A DNA stretch of 64,000 nucleotides from Bagarius yarrelli (GCA_005784505.1 VCAZ01000122.1:3284-67283), one strand, 5' to 3'; shown: positions 8,540 to 20,859, counted from the first letter of the stretch. Notes: generated by a model not told the origin, from the sequence alone. Translations and numbers: made by a program.

Positions 8540-11500
8540 TTTGTCCTTAAGGTGTTGCACTCGGCTGCCTTTTTAAATATTACTTAAGCTGACATGTGAG
8601 CCGACTGCATGACTGCCACCATCTGGGATAATCCTGGGTTTGCTTCTCCCACTGTGGCAACGCTACACCCAAACTTTAGTTTGATAACGAAATGAAATTT
8701 TTTAATATCAATTTTACGGCAGTCATTAAGATAGTCACCTGACCAACACCACCTTTTATCCAATCAGAGTTCGGAACCATAGTAAGTTCATTCGCTCTCG
8801 ATAAAGGTGCCACTTAACGCCTGGTCCTGATCTGTGTTTCTGTGTGACTTCATAAATCCTGCAGTTTAACCAACCGCACGCCGTTAAACTCGATCCTTTA
8901 CTCATCCTGTGTCATAACACGGAAAATAACATAATCGTCCTTTAAAAATAAGCTTTCTTTCCTGACTGAAAAAGTCTTTAGCGGTCTTTGTACGGAAAAG
9001 TGCTTAAGACCGGCCGAGTGTGAGGAAATTCCTAACAATGAATCAAAAACGAAAAAAAAAAACCTCAGGAGGAGCGCTAAGGTCAAACCGATAGTTTGCT
9101 AAGCGATGTGGGAAACGGCAGCTCTGCTAACGCTTTCTCTCTGAGCGCTAACGATGACTCCATTAGCGAGCTGCCGCACTGTCACACAGGTCAGAGCGGG
9201 ATCATTTCTTTTTTTTTTTTCGCTTGCTTGCTTTCTTTAAGGTTCGTATTGTTGTTTCGGAGTGATCTCTTTCTCTTTTCCTGAGATGCTACGGCTAACC
9301 CGTTCCTGGTCACGGCATGTGTTTATTTTGGTTGGTGCTGCTCCGCTTCCCTCCTTTGCTCATCTATGGCTCCCCGGAGACAGATTAGCAACTCTGAGTG
9401 AGCGGAGATGGACGAGTGAAATCCCCAGCAGAGACGCTGGATCAAATCCTCATGTTGTTCTCTTGCCTGAGATGAACCAAGAGCGAAAGGGTTGGGCTTT
9501 CAGTTGAATTTTCTTTTGCTGGATCTGATTCATGTGAAAGTGTTGGACTTTTTGGCCTCGGCTTTATCTTTATTCAGTGAAGCGGAGTTTACTGGAAGGA
9601 TAAAAAAATAAAAAAAAAAAACAGGCAAAGGATTGGTGATTGATGTCTCATGTGTAAAGCGCTGAGCATTCATCACAACCTTTCCCGTGTTCATCGACAC
9701 ACACTACGCTCCATGTCACGTTCCGGAAATTTCACTGAAAATCTCTGCATCAAAAATGTTTTTATTAATTACTTTTTTTTTTTATGCTTATATAAGTTGA
9801 AAACCAAAAAACAATCCAACACGAAGCAGACAAAAAAAAAGAAATGGAAATGATTTTGCTCGAATGAATTTCATAAAGAGAAAAGGTCTTGTTTAAATTC
9901 TTCCATAAATGAAAACGTTTTTGTTTAAATTCTTCCATAAATCGAAAAGTTTTCGTTGAAACTAACTTCGTGAATCGAATTTGGTTTAAACTAATATTTT
10001 TGTTGAAATTTACACCTTGTTTTTTTTTTTGCTGAACGTTGAACGTTCATTATTCATTACCTGATGTAGCTTCAATGTTAAGCTTCGGCTGGGACTGGTA
10101 CACAGTGCAGCGTCTAAAAAAACAACCAAAACCATCTGACCAATCGCAATCCAGGACCTAGCAGTGCTCTGCTAAAGAAACCTGTGTGGATTTGTTGCGT
10201 CAAGGTGATTGACGCAGGATGAGGAAGTGAAACTTGTTAGTAAACTCTTGCTAACTCTAAGCAATGATTCTCCGCTGCCTTCCAGCAGAACCTACTGTAC
10301 AACTAGTTTCCATCACAGTCACTCCAAGCTAAAGTCACATGACCCCGAAGTTTGGACACTATTACGAATACCTGTGCACAGCGAGCGCTAGATTGCGAGT
10401 CTGCTAGACTCATTTCGGAATCAAGAAAGTACCCAGCGCTGCATGATTAGCACCGGTGCCACTGCAGATTTGGCGGGTTCCACTTTCTCCTTGAAGGAAC
10501 TTTCGAACCAGAACGCTTGACCTTGCCGTGTACCACACACACCATATTTTGGCAAAGCCGCTATTCCAGTCTCTCAAAATCCGGGATTTCCATTACCCCC
10601 CCTCCCCTTTCAACCCGCTCACTGTCGGTGTAATGCTTGTACCAGGTCTGTGCAATTATTAATGTCATTATTAATAACGTTGTCCGTTGAGCTGATCGCT
10701 TCTCCAGCAGGGCTCGGAATCCCCGGAGCCGCCAAGTGCTCTGGGAAACGCTGTTCCTTGGCGATGTTCGATTTTTGCGCTCATTACTCTTTGGCCAGGG
10801 TGAGTTTAGGGACAACAGTGCTTGAGTCTGGAAAGACGACAGAAACGAGTAAGAAAAAAGGCCTCTGAAGGATCAAAGACGTGCTGATAGCCGTGTGTTT
10901 GCCTCGGCAGCTGCTCCTTCTGCCTCTTTTTCGACCGAATGATGAATGATTAGCGACGCTCAGCCGACTAGCCGAAGCCTGAAACCTCTCAAGCTGCACT
11001 CCATGTCATCGTTATTTTCTTTCGCAACCTTGTTTAAAGTCTTAAAAGCCCGGGCTGCTGCGTTAATTGCGTGGCTGAAGGCAGAAGCGGCGTGAGGCAC
11101 CGAGCCTGTGGGTGGTCACTAAGTGTTTAACACGTTCTGTTTGAGTTTCAGTGGCAGGGTAAACATTCCTCAGGCCCTGATGTATGACCGGGCCGACAAA
11201 CAAAGCCGCCGGTCGCTTTGAACAGCTCCTCGGCTCGACATTAGCGCCGGATGGAACGCTATTCAGGCTTCGAGAGCGAGTGCCGGAGTTTATTAAGCTG
11301 TTTAGTTAGCGTTTCGGGGCCGATGAGAACCTAATGGCTGTGAAGTGCTTTCTCCACGTACCACTTAAGCACGACGCTGGCAGATTGTTCGCCGAGCACT
11401 CGCTGCTGTCTATGACCAATTAATAACACATTTAAAAAAAAGCCCAGCTAGCCTTTTAGCCCATGGGCTCTTGATTAGCCTTGTTTAATAGCCGCGCGCT

Positions 11501-11670
11501 AACAGCTTTAAAGCAGAGAAATCCTGTGTTTTCAAACATGTTTCCTGCACATGAGTGCGACACTGGGTTCCTTTAGGAAAGTGTGTCAGTTACATTAGAA
11601 CTAAGTGCTGTGATTGGTCAGAAGGCGCTAATGACAGCCTCAGATTCATATTAATGTTTGTTCTAATGCT
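8540..11670. other. long single-copy region, possible regulatory DNA
   Basis: Three kilobases with little simple repeat, frequent CG dinucleotides and many AT-rich homeodomain-like words (attaat, ttaattg, taattag). Examples are 10655-10690 (attattaatgtcattattaa), 11060-11080 (gcgttaattgcg) and 11410-11500. Paired Sox-like words acaaag and ctttga lie near 11200-11222. No exon was found. Short copies of a dispersed repeat (ctgaccaat...tccagga) occur near 8740-8780, 10130-10170 and, inverted, 11600-11645. A 32-bp tandem pair (gtttaaattcttccataaat) is at 9891 and 9923. Confidence 0.35.

Positions 11671-11723
<53 letters not shown>
11671..11723. repeat. (TCTA)n microsatellite
   Basis: About 13 uninterrupted TCTA units. 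Confidence 0.97.
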
Positions 11724-11724
<1 letters not shown>

Positions 11725-12330
11725 CATTTTTTGTGGCTAGTTTGGATTACATCTATCAATTTTTTTCTTTTCTCTATTTTATTTGCTTTTCTTCCCATCC
11801 ATCCATCCATCCATCCATCCATCCATCCATCCATCCATCCATCCATCCATCCATTCACCCTGTTTGTTCTTTTTCTGTGGCTATTTTAAGTTACAGTAAC
11901 AATAATTTTTTCCATCTATTTCACTTTTCCCCCTCCTATCCATCCATCCATCTAGCCCACGATCCATTAATTTCATCTATCATTGAGTTTTTCTCCTTTT
12001 TTCTGTCTTTTTTCTTTCGTGGCTATTTTGTGTTACGTCTCTTAGTCTTTTTCTTCTATTTCATTTCTTTACCCCATTCATCTATCTGTGCATCCATTTT
12101 TTTTTCTTTCATCTTTTTTTCGTTTCTACTTTCATCCTTTCTCTCACTTGTTTCTTTCATCTACATCATTTATTTATATTTTATATTCTGCCACCCACCT
12201 CTGCAGCTCTCTTTCCTTTCTTTTTTCCTTCCTTCCTCAACTCTGTGATGATTCTGTCAAACATACATCTATTTTTCTTTGTCATCCTTTCTTTTATCTA
12301 CTCCAGTTTCCTTTCGTCCATCCTTGCATC
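11725..12330. repeat. pyrimidine-rich block, CATCCATC / GTGGCTATT family, copy 2
   Basis: The landmark gtggctattttaagttaca and its variants fall at 11733, 11877 and 12019, giving a 142-144-bp superunit. Each unit also holds a tttcatctatt word and a CATC cluster, including a perfect (CATC)n run at 11795-11854. The right end (12180-12310, ctctgcag...gattctgtcaaacat) is closely repeated at 14160-14245. Confidence 0.85.
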
Positions 12331-12344
12331 CATCCAGTCTTTCT

Positions 12345-12388
12345 CTCTCTCTCTTTCTCTTACACACACACTCTCTCTTTCCCACTTA

Positions 12389-12427
<39 letters not shown>
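12345..12427. repeat. (CT)n microsatellite with CA interruption
   Basis: CT runs at about 12345-12360 and 12391-12427 separated by a short CA stretch. Confidence 0.93.
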
Positions 12428-12430
<3 letters not shown>

Positions 12431-12682
12431 CAGATAAGAGAAAGCTTCGTTATGTTCTACACTGAGGATGTACAGAAAAGTGATGTTCTAATCAGACATA
12501 AAGCTGAAACCAAGTTCTTCCTCTAAAAGTTAGAAAAAAAGAAGAAAAGTAATGTTTCTTGCTTCTACTTAAATGGATAAAATAAATTAATAATAAATCA
12601 TTTAAACTGCAAATATATTAGAGTCAGGAAGCTTCTTCAGTACCGGGTTCCAGTTAAAGACTAGCAATATCATCACAGCTCC

Positions 12683-12717
<35 letters not shown>

Positions 12718-13366
12718 TTCCACACACGTGCTGCACTTCAGAGCACCGTCTTGCAACTTGGAGCCACATTGGGAAATAATACAGATAACCCGCTCGTATT
12801 TCTTTCTCTCTCGTTTTTTTTTTTTCTTCCTTTCGCTCCACATCTGCGTTGCTTTATGTTTGAGCTCAGCCAAAGGAAGCTCTAAAGCCGCATCGTCTGT
12901 TCCCATCTATTAAACATGATGGAGGGTCTGTCCTTCCTGCAGCACTCTCCAATTTCCAACTAGATACGAATGGAAAAAAAAAGGCAAAGAGCCGCATTCC
13001 AGCGCTCGGGTTTTCTGGGAGAGAAAAGGCAGCGCAGGTCCTTATTATGGATGTTTGCATTTATTGCCTGTCATTTCCTTTGTTCTGCGCAGCCCATTAC
13101 TACGGACCAGGAATCAGAATCACTAACGGCTCAGTGCAGAGAGAGAGAGACAGAGAGAGACAGAGGTGTGTGGTGTTAGACACTAGTTCCTCTCTTCAGT
13201 TACACTCCTGGGGTCGTGATCAGACCCTCGATAGCAGGAAAAGTCAAGAAAATAAACAATTTTTTTTAAAGCCTCCATCATTACTATTATTTGAGCAATT
13301 ACTACTTAACACTGATTGTTTTTCTTCCCCCTTGTTTATTTCTTCAGCTGCACCTGATCTATCAGA

Positions 13367-13400
<34 letters not shown>

Positions 13401-13720
13401 GTTCATTAACGTGGCTGACACTGTGCGATTTGGCCCACTGTTTGTTTAACAAATTTACGCTAGGCTTACGCTAGAATCTTTGATGGCTAGCTGGATGTGT
13501 CGCGTTCCAGTTTTTTTTTTCTTCCTGTCAGTTACAGAAGATGGCAGACGCTTTCCTGAAGTGTGACTTCACAGACGATGACTGATAGGATCACCCAACT
13601 CGATGGCACAATTTGCGCACCTTGGAAAAATGTGGAAACGAGTCAGGTGGACGGAACAGCAGGAAGAGAAACTATTTTATTGTTTAATAAAGAAAATTGC
13701 AGCTACAGATAGCTTTTATT
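12428..13720. other. single-copy region with CA runs
   Basis: CA microsatellites at 12683-12714 and 13368-13399. Between them, 12720-13110 is clean, CpG-containing sequence with a run of AT-rich and octamer-like words (gatgtttgcatttattgcc at about 13049), a possible conserved non-coding segment. A small GA cluster follows at 13139-13166. No gene recognised. Confidence 0.45.
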
Positions 13721-14315
13721 TGCTGTTAGCCACCATTTAGCGAGAGAATGTGGGTCTAATTAATTAGCTTTTCATCCATAAATTCTTCAATCCATCCATC
13801 ATTAAAAAAACAAAAATCTCTATCTATTTTCATTTCATCTATTTCATTTGTTTTGTGTCCCATTCATCAATCAATCCTTAAATCCATCCATCTATTCATC
13901 CATTTTTTGTTCTTTCATTTGTGGCAATTTTGAGTTACAGCTACTTTTTTCTTTTATCAATGTTACTAACTCTTTTCCATCCATCCACCTTTAAAAACAA
14001 AATCTCCCTTTTTTTCCCTTTTATCCCCCCTATTCATCTATCTCTTTATTTTATCTTTTTGTTTGTTTCTACTTTCATTAATTGTTTTTTCTTTCTCTCT
14101 ATCTCCCGCCTGCCTCTTTCATCTACTTTATTTGTTTTCTTTTTTTTATTCTGACATCCATCTCTGCAGCCTTCCTTCCTCTACTCTGTGACGATTCTGT
14201 CAAACATCCATCTATTTTTCTTTGTCATCCTTTCTTTTATTGAGTTGTTACATGAACAAATGTTCTGCAGTTTTTGTTAGCTGCCAGCCACCATTTAGCG
14301 AGAGAACGCGGGTTG
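13721..14315. repeat. pyrimidine-rich block copy 3, flanked by direct repeats
   Basis: A C+T-rich block related to the one at 11.7-12.3 kb: gtggcaattttgagttaca at 13921 and the ctctgcag...gattctgtcaaacat segment at 14163-14210. It is bracketed by direct repeats of about 36 bp: agccaccatttagcgagaga lies at about 13728 and again at about 14288, each preceded by a ttgttag-like word and followed by a variant of atgtgggt. Confidence 0.8.
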
Positions 14316-14536
14316 ATGAACGCGTCACGGATTAAAAGTGTGGACGAGTCTTCTGTCTTGACTGCTGTAAAATCTGACATTATGACAACTTGTGCTATTT
14401 TCAGTACTGGTGTGTATGAGGTTGTTTTGTCCTGGATATGAAATTCACTTTAAACTGTTAAACTTGCATCCAGTTTACAGAACCCTGATATTTAATCATG
14501 ACTATCTGTTCAATCTGGACAACACCATAAAAGGAG

Positions 14537-14582
<46 letters not shown>

Positions 14583-15013
14583 TAATAGTAGATTTATCTT
14601 TATTTGTTTAGATTTATTTTCTCTCAGTAAGCTTTTCCTTATATGGAATTTTGTGGGCGTGGCCATAGCGAGGGGACGTGATTTACATATCCCGACAGTT
14701 TATGGTTAATATTTGATCAGTAAATGTTCCACTGTTTCTGCTTGACAGTTCAGGACGACGGGTTTGTCCAGTAGAACCCGAAGAGTGAAATTAAGTCAGG
14801 ATTTAATTCTGTATTTATGAGTAATAGGAGGTAAAGATTTATATTAATTAAAGAACAAAGCAATTGAATGTAAAAACATGAAATATATATAGCAGTTGGG
14901 ATGGATGGAAGATTGGAAGACGCAAAATAAAGCAGGAATCCAGAGGAAGAAACACAAACAAAAAAAAAAAACGAACATCAAACAAACAACAAATAGAAAC
15001 CCAGAGCAGAAAA
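14316..15013. other. single-copy AT-leaning DNA
   Basis: Contains a (GT)n run at 14540-14578 and a short ggcgtggcc word near 14656 common in fish repeats. No gene seen. Confidence 0.5.
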
Positions 15014-15518
15014 TAGTGATGTGACGTTCATGAACGATTCATTCATTTTGAACGAATCCTTAATAGACACGTAGAGTGATTCATTGATTTTGCATTGAAC
15101 ATGCATGCTGTATGGGAAACACTTGTTTATCTCCCAAGTTTTTGGGATGGAGTCGTGACACCCTCATAACTATGTAAGACTTAAAACCGGAGAACTCAGA
15201 GATTAACTTCGTTTTTGTTGTTAGCGCTAGAAATTCCATAGTTTTATGTGATGAACGAATGACTCGGGAGATGAACTAATCATTTGGCAGAAAAGAGGTG
15301 GGGTGAGCTAATCATAGAGGAAAGACCCAGATAAACAATGATTTGTTATATTTTGGCTGCATTATGAGTTTTTTTTCCGTAGTGTGATTAACGATTACGT
15401 AAGTGATAGATGTGTTAGAGGTAAATGAATGTAACAACTTAAAATAGGATTCATTCATTTTGCTGAACGAGAATCAAATGTCCGAGTCGGTAAAATGATC
15501 CGAACTTTCCAATTACTA
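15014..15518. mobile_element. non-autonomous hAT-like DNA transposon, about 505 bp
   Basis: The left end reads tagtgatgtgacgttc and the right end is its imperfect inverse (gaactttccaattacta). The flanks are gcagaaaa on the left and gctgaaac on the right, 6 of 8 bases identical, which fits the 8-bp target duplication of hAT elements. Internal words (gaacgattcattcattttga near the left end, ggattcattcattttgctga near the right) are typical of a teleost repeat with these termini. It has no transposase open frame. The superfamily call rests on the duplication length and remembered terminal sequence. Confidence 0.75.
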
Positions 15519-17778
15519 GCTGAAACCCAGGATTATATACACTATTATATACAAGGAGAGAAACCAACGGTTCCATTTTCCGAGGTTTTCAATGTGACCA
15601 AAACAAGTGGAAAGGACCTCCAGCTCCAACCTGAGAAAATATCTTACAATAAGTTTTAGTTACTTTGGATCTGATTAAATGGAGGGAAAATCCTGAATCG
15701 TGAAAAAATATTAACAATCACAACTACATTAAAAACACTTTGAAAATAAGTAGTGACTGTGTGAGATTTTATAGTAACTTAGAGTAAGATTAAAGTGTCC
15801 ATCGTTCCATCCATTACCCTAATAACTCACAACTTGATTAATCGTATCATTCCGGTATTTATTACTCTTTTACTCAAATCATTACCTTTATAAATAGTTG
15901 TACTTAAGTTAAATTTTTGGCTCTTTTACTCTCCCTTGAAGAGCTGCAGTCTAGACACACAGAGAAAATGATGCAAAAGACAATTTGCTTCCGAGTGCAT
16001 TCCCCTCTTTTCTACAGAGAGAGAGAGAGCGAGAGAGACAGAAAGAGAAAGAGAGAGAGACAGACAGAGGGAAAATAGTAGCTGAAGTTTATCAGCACAC
16101 ACACTCCCAACTCCCTTTCAGAAACTGGAGCTTCTCCTCAGCTGCATTACGCTGATGTTGGAGGAGCTGCTGACATCAGAGGAGATGAAGAACAGACGGT
16201 GCAGCGTGCAGGGTTTAAACTCACAACAACCCGGCTACAGATAACGCATTGCTACAATCTCCCTCACCACCCCCCAAACACACACACTGCTCTGAGTACA
16301 CCACCAAGGATAGTCCACAGGTCCTGGATTAGCTCTTCTATTGCTGCTGACTTTTTTTTTTTAAAGCTCCCTTGCTAATGTCTCCGACTCCAAAATTAAT
16401 TTTGATTCCAAAATACAGTTGACGACCCGAGAGACGGTCCAAAAAGCCAGAACTAAGTGTAACATGATCCAGGTATAAAGTCCACAGCAGAGGGACGATT
16501 CTGATGTGTTTTCCTTGTTTCCTCGTCTTATTAAGCACTCCTTAACGCTCCCTCGTTCACTCTTCTGGACTCCTGAGTAATTTCCTGCGGTTCGAATCCC
16601 TGCTTCGTTTTCCAGGAACTTTATTGGACAAGCCGAGGGATTAACGTCAGTGTGGGCTTTAGGGCGTTGAGCTCCAGCTTGCATCAGTACAATGAAGCGA
16701 TCCCCATTATGCTGTTCTATTACTCCAGATACGCATTAGAAGACCGCTACATATCCAATATATCCAACCCTACCCACAATGCCTTGAATTCAGACACTTC
16801 GTTTAAAAAAACTTTTTTTCTAGGATTTTCAACACAAATATAGACACCAACTAGCTTATCTTCTACTGAAGATGAAGGCTAACATTTGGTGCCTCAGGAA
16901 CATGATAACAATTTTTACAATATACTTTACTTATTAAAAAATTATTTTGTTAAACATGATAGAATTTAAGTATATAAAAATGTAAACTTATCCAGATTAA
17001 TTTTACATAAATTACTAAAACGCTAAAATGTAGAATTAAGGCTAAGAAAACACTGGTAGTTTATTTGTAGGTAACTTTTTTCATAAAAGGATAAAAGGTG
17101 TCCCTCAAGGCTCTGCTGGTGGCTCTGTTGTTTTCTTTGAGGTTGTGTAAACAGCGTATACAGTCTGATGAAGAAGCTACTATTTAGCAAGCAATTTAGC
17201 AAACAAGGCTCTGTGCTTGTGTAATGTTAGCACAATGTTAGCTTATTTTTAACCACCCAACCACCGCAGGGTAACTGTTCATTTGCCTGTCACTTATGCG
17301 CCTCTGGACCCAAGCCCTGGATTTGTAAACACACTTTTCTAGAATGTCCAGAGTTCCTGCTTAACTAGGAAATGTATCTCCATCCTGGTGCACAAAAAAA
17401 ATGTTAAGATCCGCTAAGCATTTTGTATGTTTAGCGATCAACATGATCGTAAATTATTGTGAGTAAAACAATAAGGTTTCTATATAAGCTTCATGCTATT
17501 TAAGTGAAATATATTTACCTCGTTGTTTAGACTGTTTTGTTATTATATTTATAGCTGCATGGCGAGTTTGTTAAATTCCTAAAGGTGGAGATTAGCGCTT
17601 AATAAAACTTTGATGAAATCATCGGCCCCAAATTCAATCATTCTCAATCATAATAATTATTTTTGTGACTAATAATGTTTTAATAAATGTTTTAATAAAT
17701 GATGTGACTTTTGACTGTGAGGGCATTGTAAAGGTAACGACAGAGCTAGCATGTAAAGTACCGAATTATTAGCGTGTC
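15519..17778. other. single-copy DNA with one weak exon candidate
   Basis: AT-rich, with a GA tract at 16018-16072. A B-box-like ggttcgaatccc occurs at 16589-16600 without a matching tRNA fold. No named repeat besides these was seen over 16.8-17.7 kb. Confidence 0.45.
16122..16198 (+). other. candidate 77-bp exon (unproven)
   Basis: A pyrimidine-containing acceptor (ccaactccctttcag, AG at 16120-16121) precedes an open segment reading KLELLLSCITLMLEELLTSE then EMKNRR, an amphipathic, leucine-rich helix-like peptide. It ends at a weak donor (acg then gtgcag, GT at 16199-16200). A second frame is also open beyond 16198, which weakens the case. No family recognised. Confidence 0.15.
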
Positions 17779-17922
17779 ACATTTACATTTGGCAGACGTC
17801 CTTTTCCGGAGCGACTTGCATCTTATACGTACAGTTATGCAGTTAAGGGTTAGAAGATACTGGGAATCGAACTCACATGCTTCCCATCACCAGTTCAACA
17901 CCTTAACCAATAAGCTACCACT
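17779..17922 (-). mobile_element. tRNA-derived SINE, minus strand
   Basis: On the + strand it starts acatttacatttggcagac and continues with gcgacttgca, then tgggaatcgaact (B-box complement) and caccttaaccaataagctac (head). This is the inverse order of the otophysan SINE whose tail reads ggataagggcgtctgcc. The central ctgggcccctgagcaagg part is lost. Confidence 0.8.
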
Positions 17923-17966
17923 TATTCCTTCTCGCTTCCGAATGTTTCATGGTGGATATCCTCAAC

Positions 17967-18003
<37 letters not shown>

Positions 18004-19240
18004 TCGTCCTCCGAGACCGGATATTCCAAGCGCACGCAGGTGAGCTTCGTCTTAACCCTGTGATAAAAAACAGACAAATGGAAGGACAGCCATATCGACT
18101 TTCTATGAATCCCGCAGCCCTGAAACAAGAGCTCAGGGACGAAAGCTTTGATATGAGCTGCTCGTCCGTTTGTCTTGTGCTCCGTCCAAAGCTCACACAG
18201 CAGATACCTCACATGTATGAGGTATATTTGAAAGAACATAAACATGGCAAAAAAAGGAGGAAAAAGAAGGCTGGTTCTAACAATCAGGCCGTAATGTAAA
18301 CAGGCCTCATGCCTCGACTCTAACAGGGAGCATATTGAAGAGGATGGCGTGCCAGTGCATGTGGCATAAGGAAAAAAAAAAGAGCACATGAGAGTCCTGC
18401 TGTTGTGTGTATAAGTGTGTGTGAGTAAGTGTGTCCTTACAAGTGGTGTTTACGAATCCCAGAAGTTCCCGCAGTGTTTGTACGTGTGTGTTTATGATTA
18501 TCGGTACACGACCGGAGTGTTTGAGCCCGTTTCCGTCCAGTGCGTTTCATGTTTGTGTGTGTTCCTTTTTTTTTTCTTCTCTTGTGCTATAGCATCCGTG
18601 TGTGTGTGTGTGTGTGTGTGTGTGGTATGCGAGTGAGATGTGTGTGAGCAAGAGAAAACCATATGTGTACTTGCTCCCTTGAACTAAAGGCGAATGTTTC
18701 CTATTTCCTCATAGAAGATGTTGCAGAAACCAGTCAGTGAGTTAAAAAAAGTTTTTTTTGTGTGTGTTTGTGTATTTGCAATAAGTGTAATCAGACTTTA
18801 AGATCAGATCTTTAGATCTTTCCTGACTTGCACACTGCTACCGGTAACATGCATGTTGTCATCTTCATGTTATTTGTATATTTGCATATCTTTACAAGTT
18901 GTTTTAAGTATAAAAACATTTTTAATACCTAATTAATAATTTGATTAAAGTAACAGCAAATTTGTGCACTTTGAAGGGAATGTTCCGATTTTAGTGCTTT
19001 TAAGATGTTTTATTGTGGAGTTTGTCTGATAACGGTGTGGCTTATTTATGGACGATTTTGTTCTTGAACATAAGCTTTATTAACATTCTGTGTGTTGAAT
19101 GAGACGAAATGTCATTTAGGGTTGATACTAAATACATAAACATGTGTCTGATAATTAATAAACGAAAATCATCGTCATTGTTAAGAAAATCCTAGGAGAC
19201 ATCATAAAGTCAATTTTTACTTTAAAAATCTGTGAAAATG
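17923..19240. other. single-copy DNA with microsatellites
   Basis: AC run at 17973-18000 and GT run at 18598-18624. The stretch 18001-18300 is open in one + frame (it begins inside the AC repeat) and carries cggatattccaagcgcacgc, cag/gtgagc at 18038 and a poly-lysine-rich end; I recognise no protein and read it as non-coding, possibly conserved sequence. The rest is AT-rich. Confidence 0.4.
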
Positions 19241-19249
19241 AACTGTAAG

Positions 19250-20545
19250 GGTAACTTACCTTAGTGAGGAAAAAAAGTGAGGCAACTATTAAGGTGGCAA
19301 AAGGTAGGAAAAAAACCAATGTTGTGAAAGTAAACACTGAGGTAAACGTTTTAGTAAACACTAAGGTAAATAGTGAGGTAAACAATTAAACATACACCGA
19401 GGTAAACACTGAGGTACATGCTGAGGAAAATGTGAGGTAAACAATTACAGAAACATTAAGGTAAACAGTAAATTAAACACTGAGGTAAACGCTAAAGTTA
19501 ATGTTGAGGTAAACACTGATGTAAACACAGATAAACAATTAGAGAAAGTACCAAGTAAATTAAACACTGATGTAAACAGTAAATTAAACACTGAGGTAAA
19601 CACTAAAGTTAATGTTGAGGTAAACACTGATGTAAACACAGATAAACAATTAGAGATAGAAGAAAATAAAAAACCCTACAAGTAAGAAAAAGTACAAGTA
19701 GTAATTAAACACTGATGTAAACAGTAATGTAAATGCTGAGGTAAACACTGCTGTAAACACTACAGTAAACACTGGAATCAACAATAAGAGAATGCACACT
19801 GTTACACTGATGTAACAACCAAACTAAAGACTGAAGTAAGCAATGAGGCAAACATTTTAGTAAACACTAAAGTAAACACAGAGGTAAACACCACAGTAAA
19901 CACAAGTAAAGTACAACAAAGTAGTAAAGATGGGGTAGTAAACAATAAACAATAAAACAATCACTAAAGTAAACACGAAAGAAAATAATAAAATAAACAA
20001 TCAGAGAAACACTGAGGTAAACCATGAGGTAAACATTGAAGTGAGCACTGAAGTAAACCATGAGGTAAACATTGAAGTGAGCACTGAAGTAAAGCATGAG
20101 GTAAACATTGAAGTAAACACTGAATTAAATCTTGAGGTAAACTTTGAAGTAAACATTTAAGTAAGCATTAAATAAACCATGAGGTAAACATTGAAGTAAA
20201 CATTAAATAAACCATGAGGTAAACATTAAATGAACCATGAGGAAAACATTTAAGTAAACATTAAATAAACCATGAGGTAAACATTAAATAAACCATGAGG
20301 GGGTAAACATAGGTGGGTAAATAAAACATTAAATAAACCACGAGGTAAACATTAAATAAACCACGAGGTAACATTGAAGCAAACATTGAATTAAACCTTG
20401 AGGTAAACTTTAAAGTAAACACTGAAGTAAAGCAAGTAAAGCATGAGGTAAACGGTATTAAACATTAAAAAAAAAACCATGAGGTAAACATTGAAGTAAA
20501 CACTAAGGGAAATAGTGAGATAAACAATAAGGTAAACACTGAATA
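19250..20545. repeat. degenerate 12-bp minisatellite, about 1.3 kb
   Basis: Built on aaacactgaggt and variants (aaacattgaagt, aaccatgaggta, aaacactaaggt). Copies are heavily diverged, with indels and longer blocks repeated, for example a 20-bp word aaaccatgaggtaaacattg recurring at 20013, 20055 and later. The minus-strand open frames (FTSVFT, VYLSVYL patterns) are its translation. Confidence 0.88.
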
Positions 20546-20816
20546 AAGTATTTATATTGTCAAGAAAAGTATAAGAAATTTTATACCTTTTAAAGATTTT
20601 TTTAAACAATTCTAATGAATATGAAGCAGTTTGTTTTGGACGGAGATTTTACACTAAACAGTTGTGTGTGTAAAACTCCAGTTCCCAAGATTATTAATAG
20701 ATTAGCAGAGAGGCTTAAATGTGGTTATCAGTCTGACGATCTGAAGCATAAATTTACATTTCTCACATTACCTTTCTGATGAAAGATCAGAATGAAAGTG
20801 CGTTTGCCTAATTAGC

Positions 20817-20818
<2 letters not shown>

Positions 20819-20856
<38 letters not shown>
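20819..20856. repeat. (AC)n microsatellite
   Basis: Uninterrupted AC run. Confidence 0.96.
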
Positions 20857-20858
<2 letters not shown>

Positions 20859-20859
20859 A

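Noticed and set aside
16589..16600. Perfect B-box-like ggttcgaatccc, possible tRNA gene
   Set aside because: The flanking bases do not form a T stem and no A box or acceptor stem can be placed upstream.
17949..18299. 116-codon plus-strand frame with lysine-rich end and an internal cag/gtgagc
   Set aside because: It starts inside an AC microsatellite, overlaps an equally long opposite frame and matches no family.
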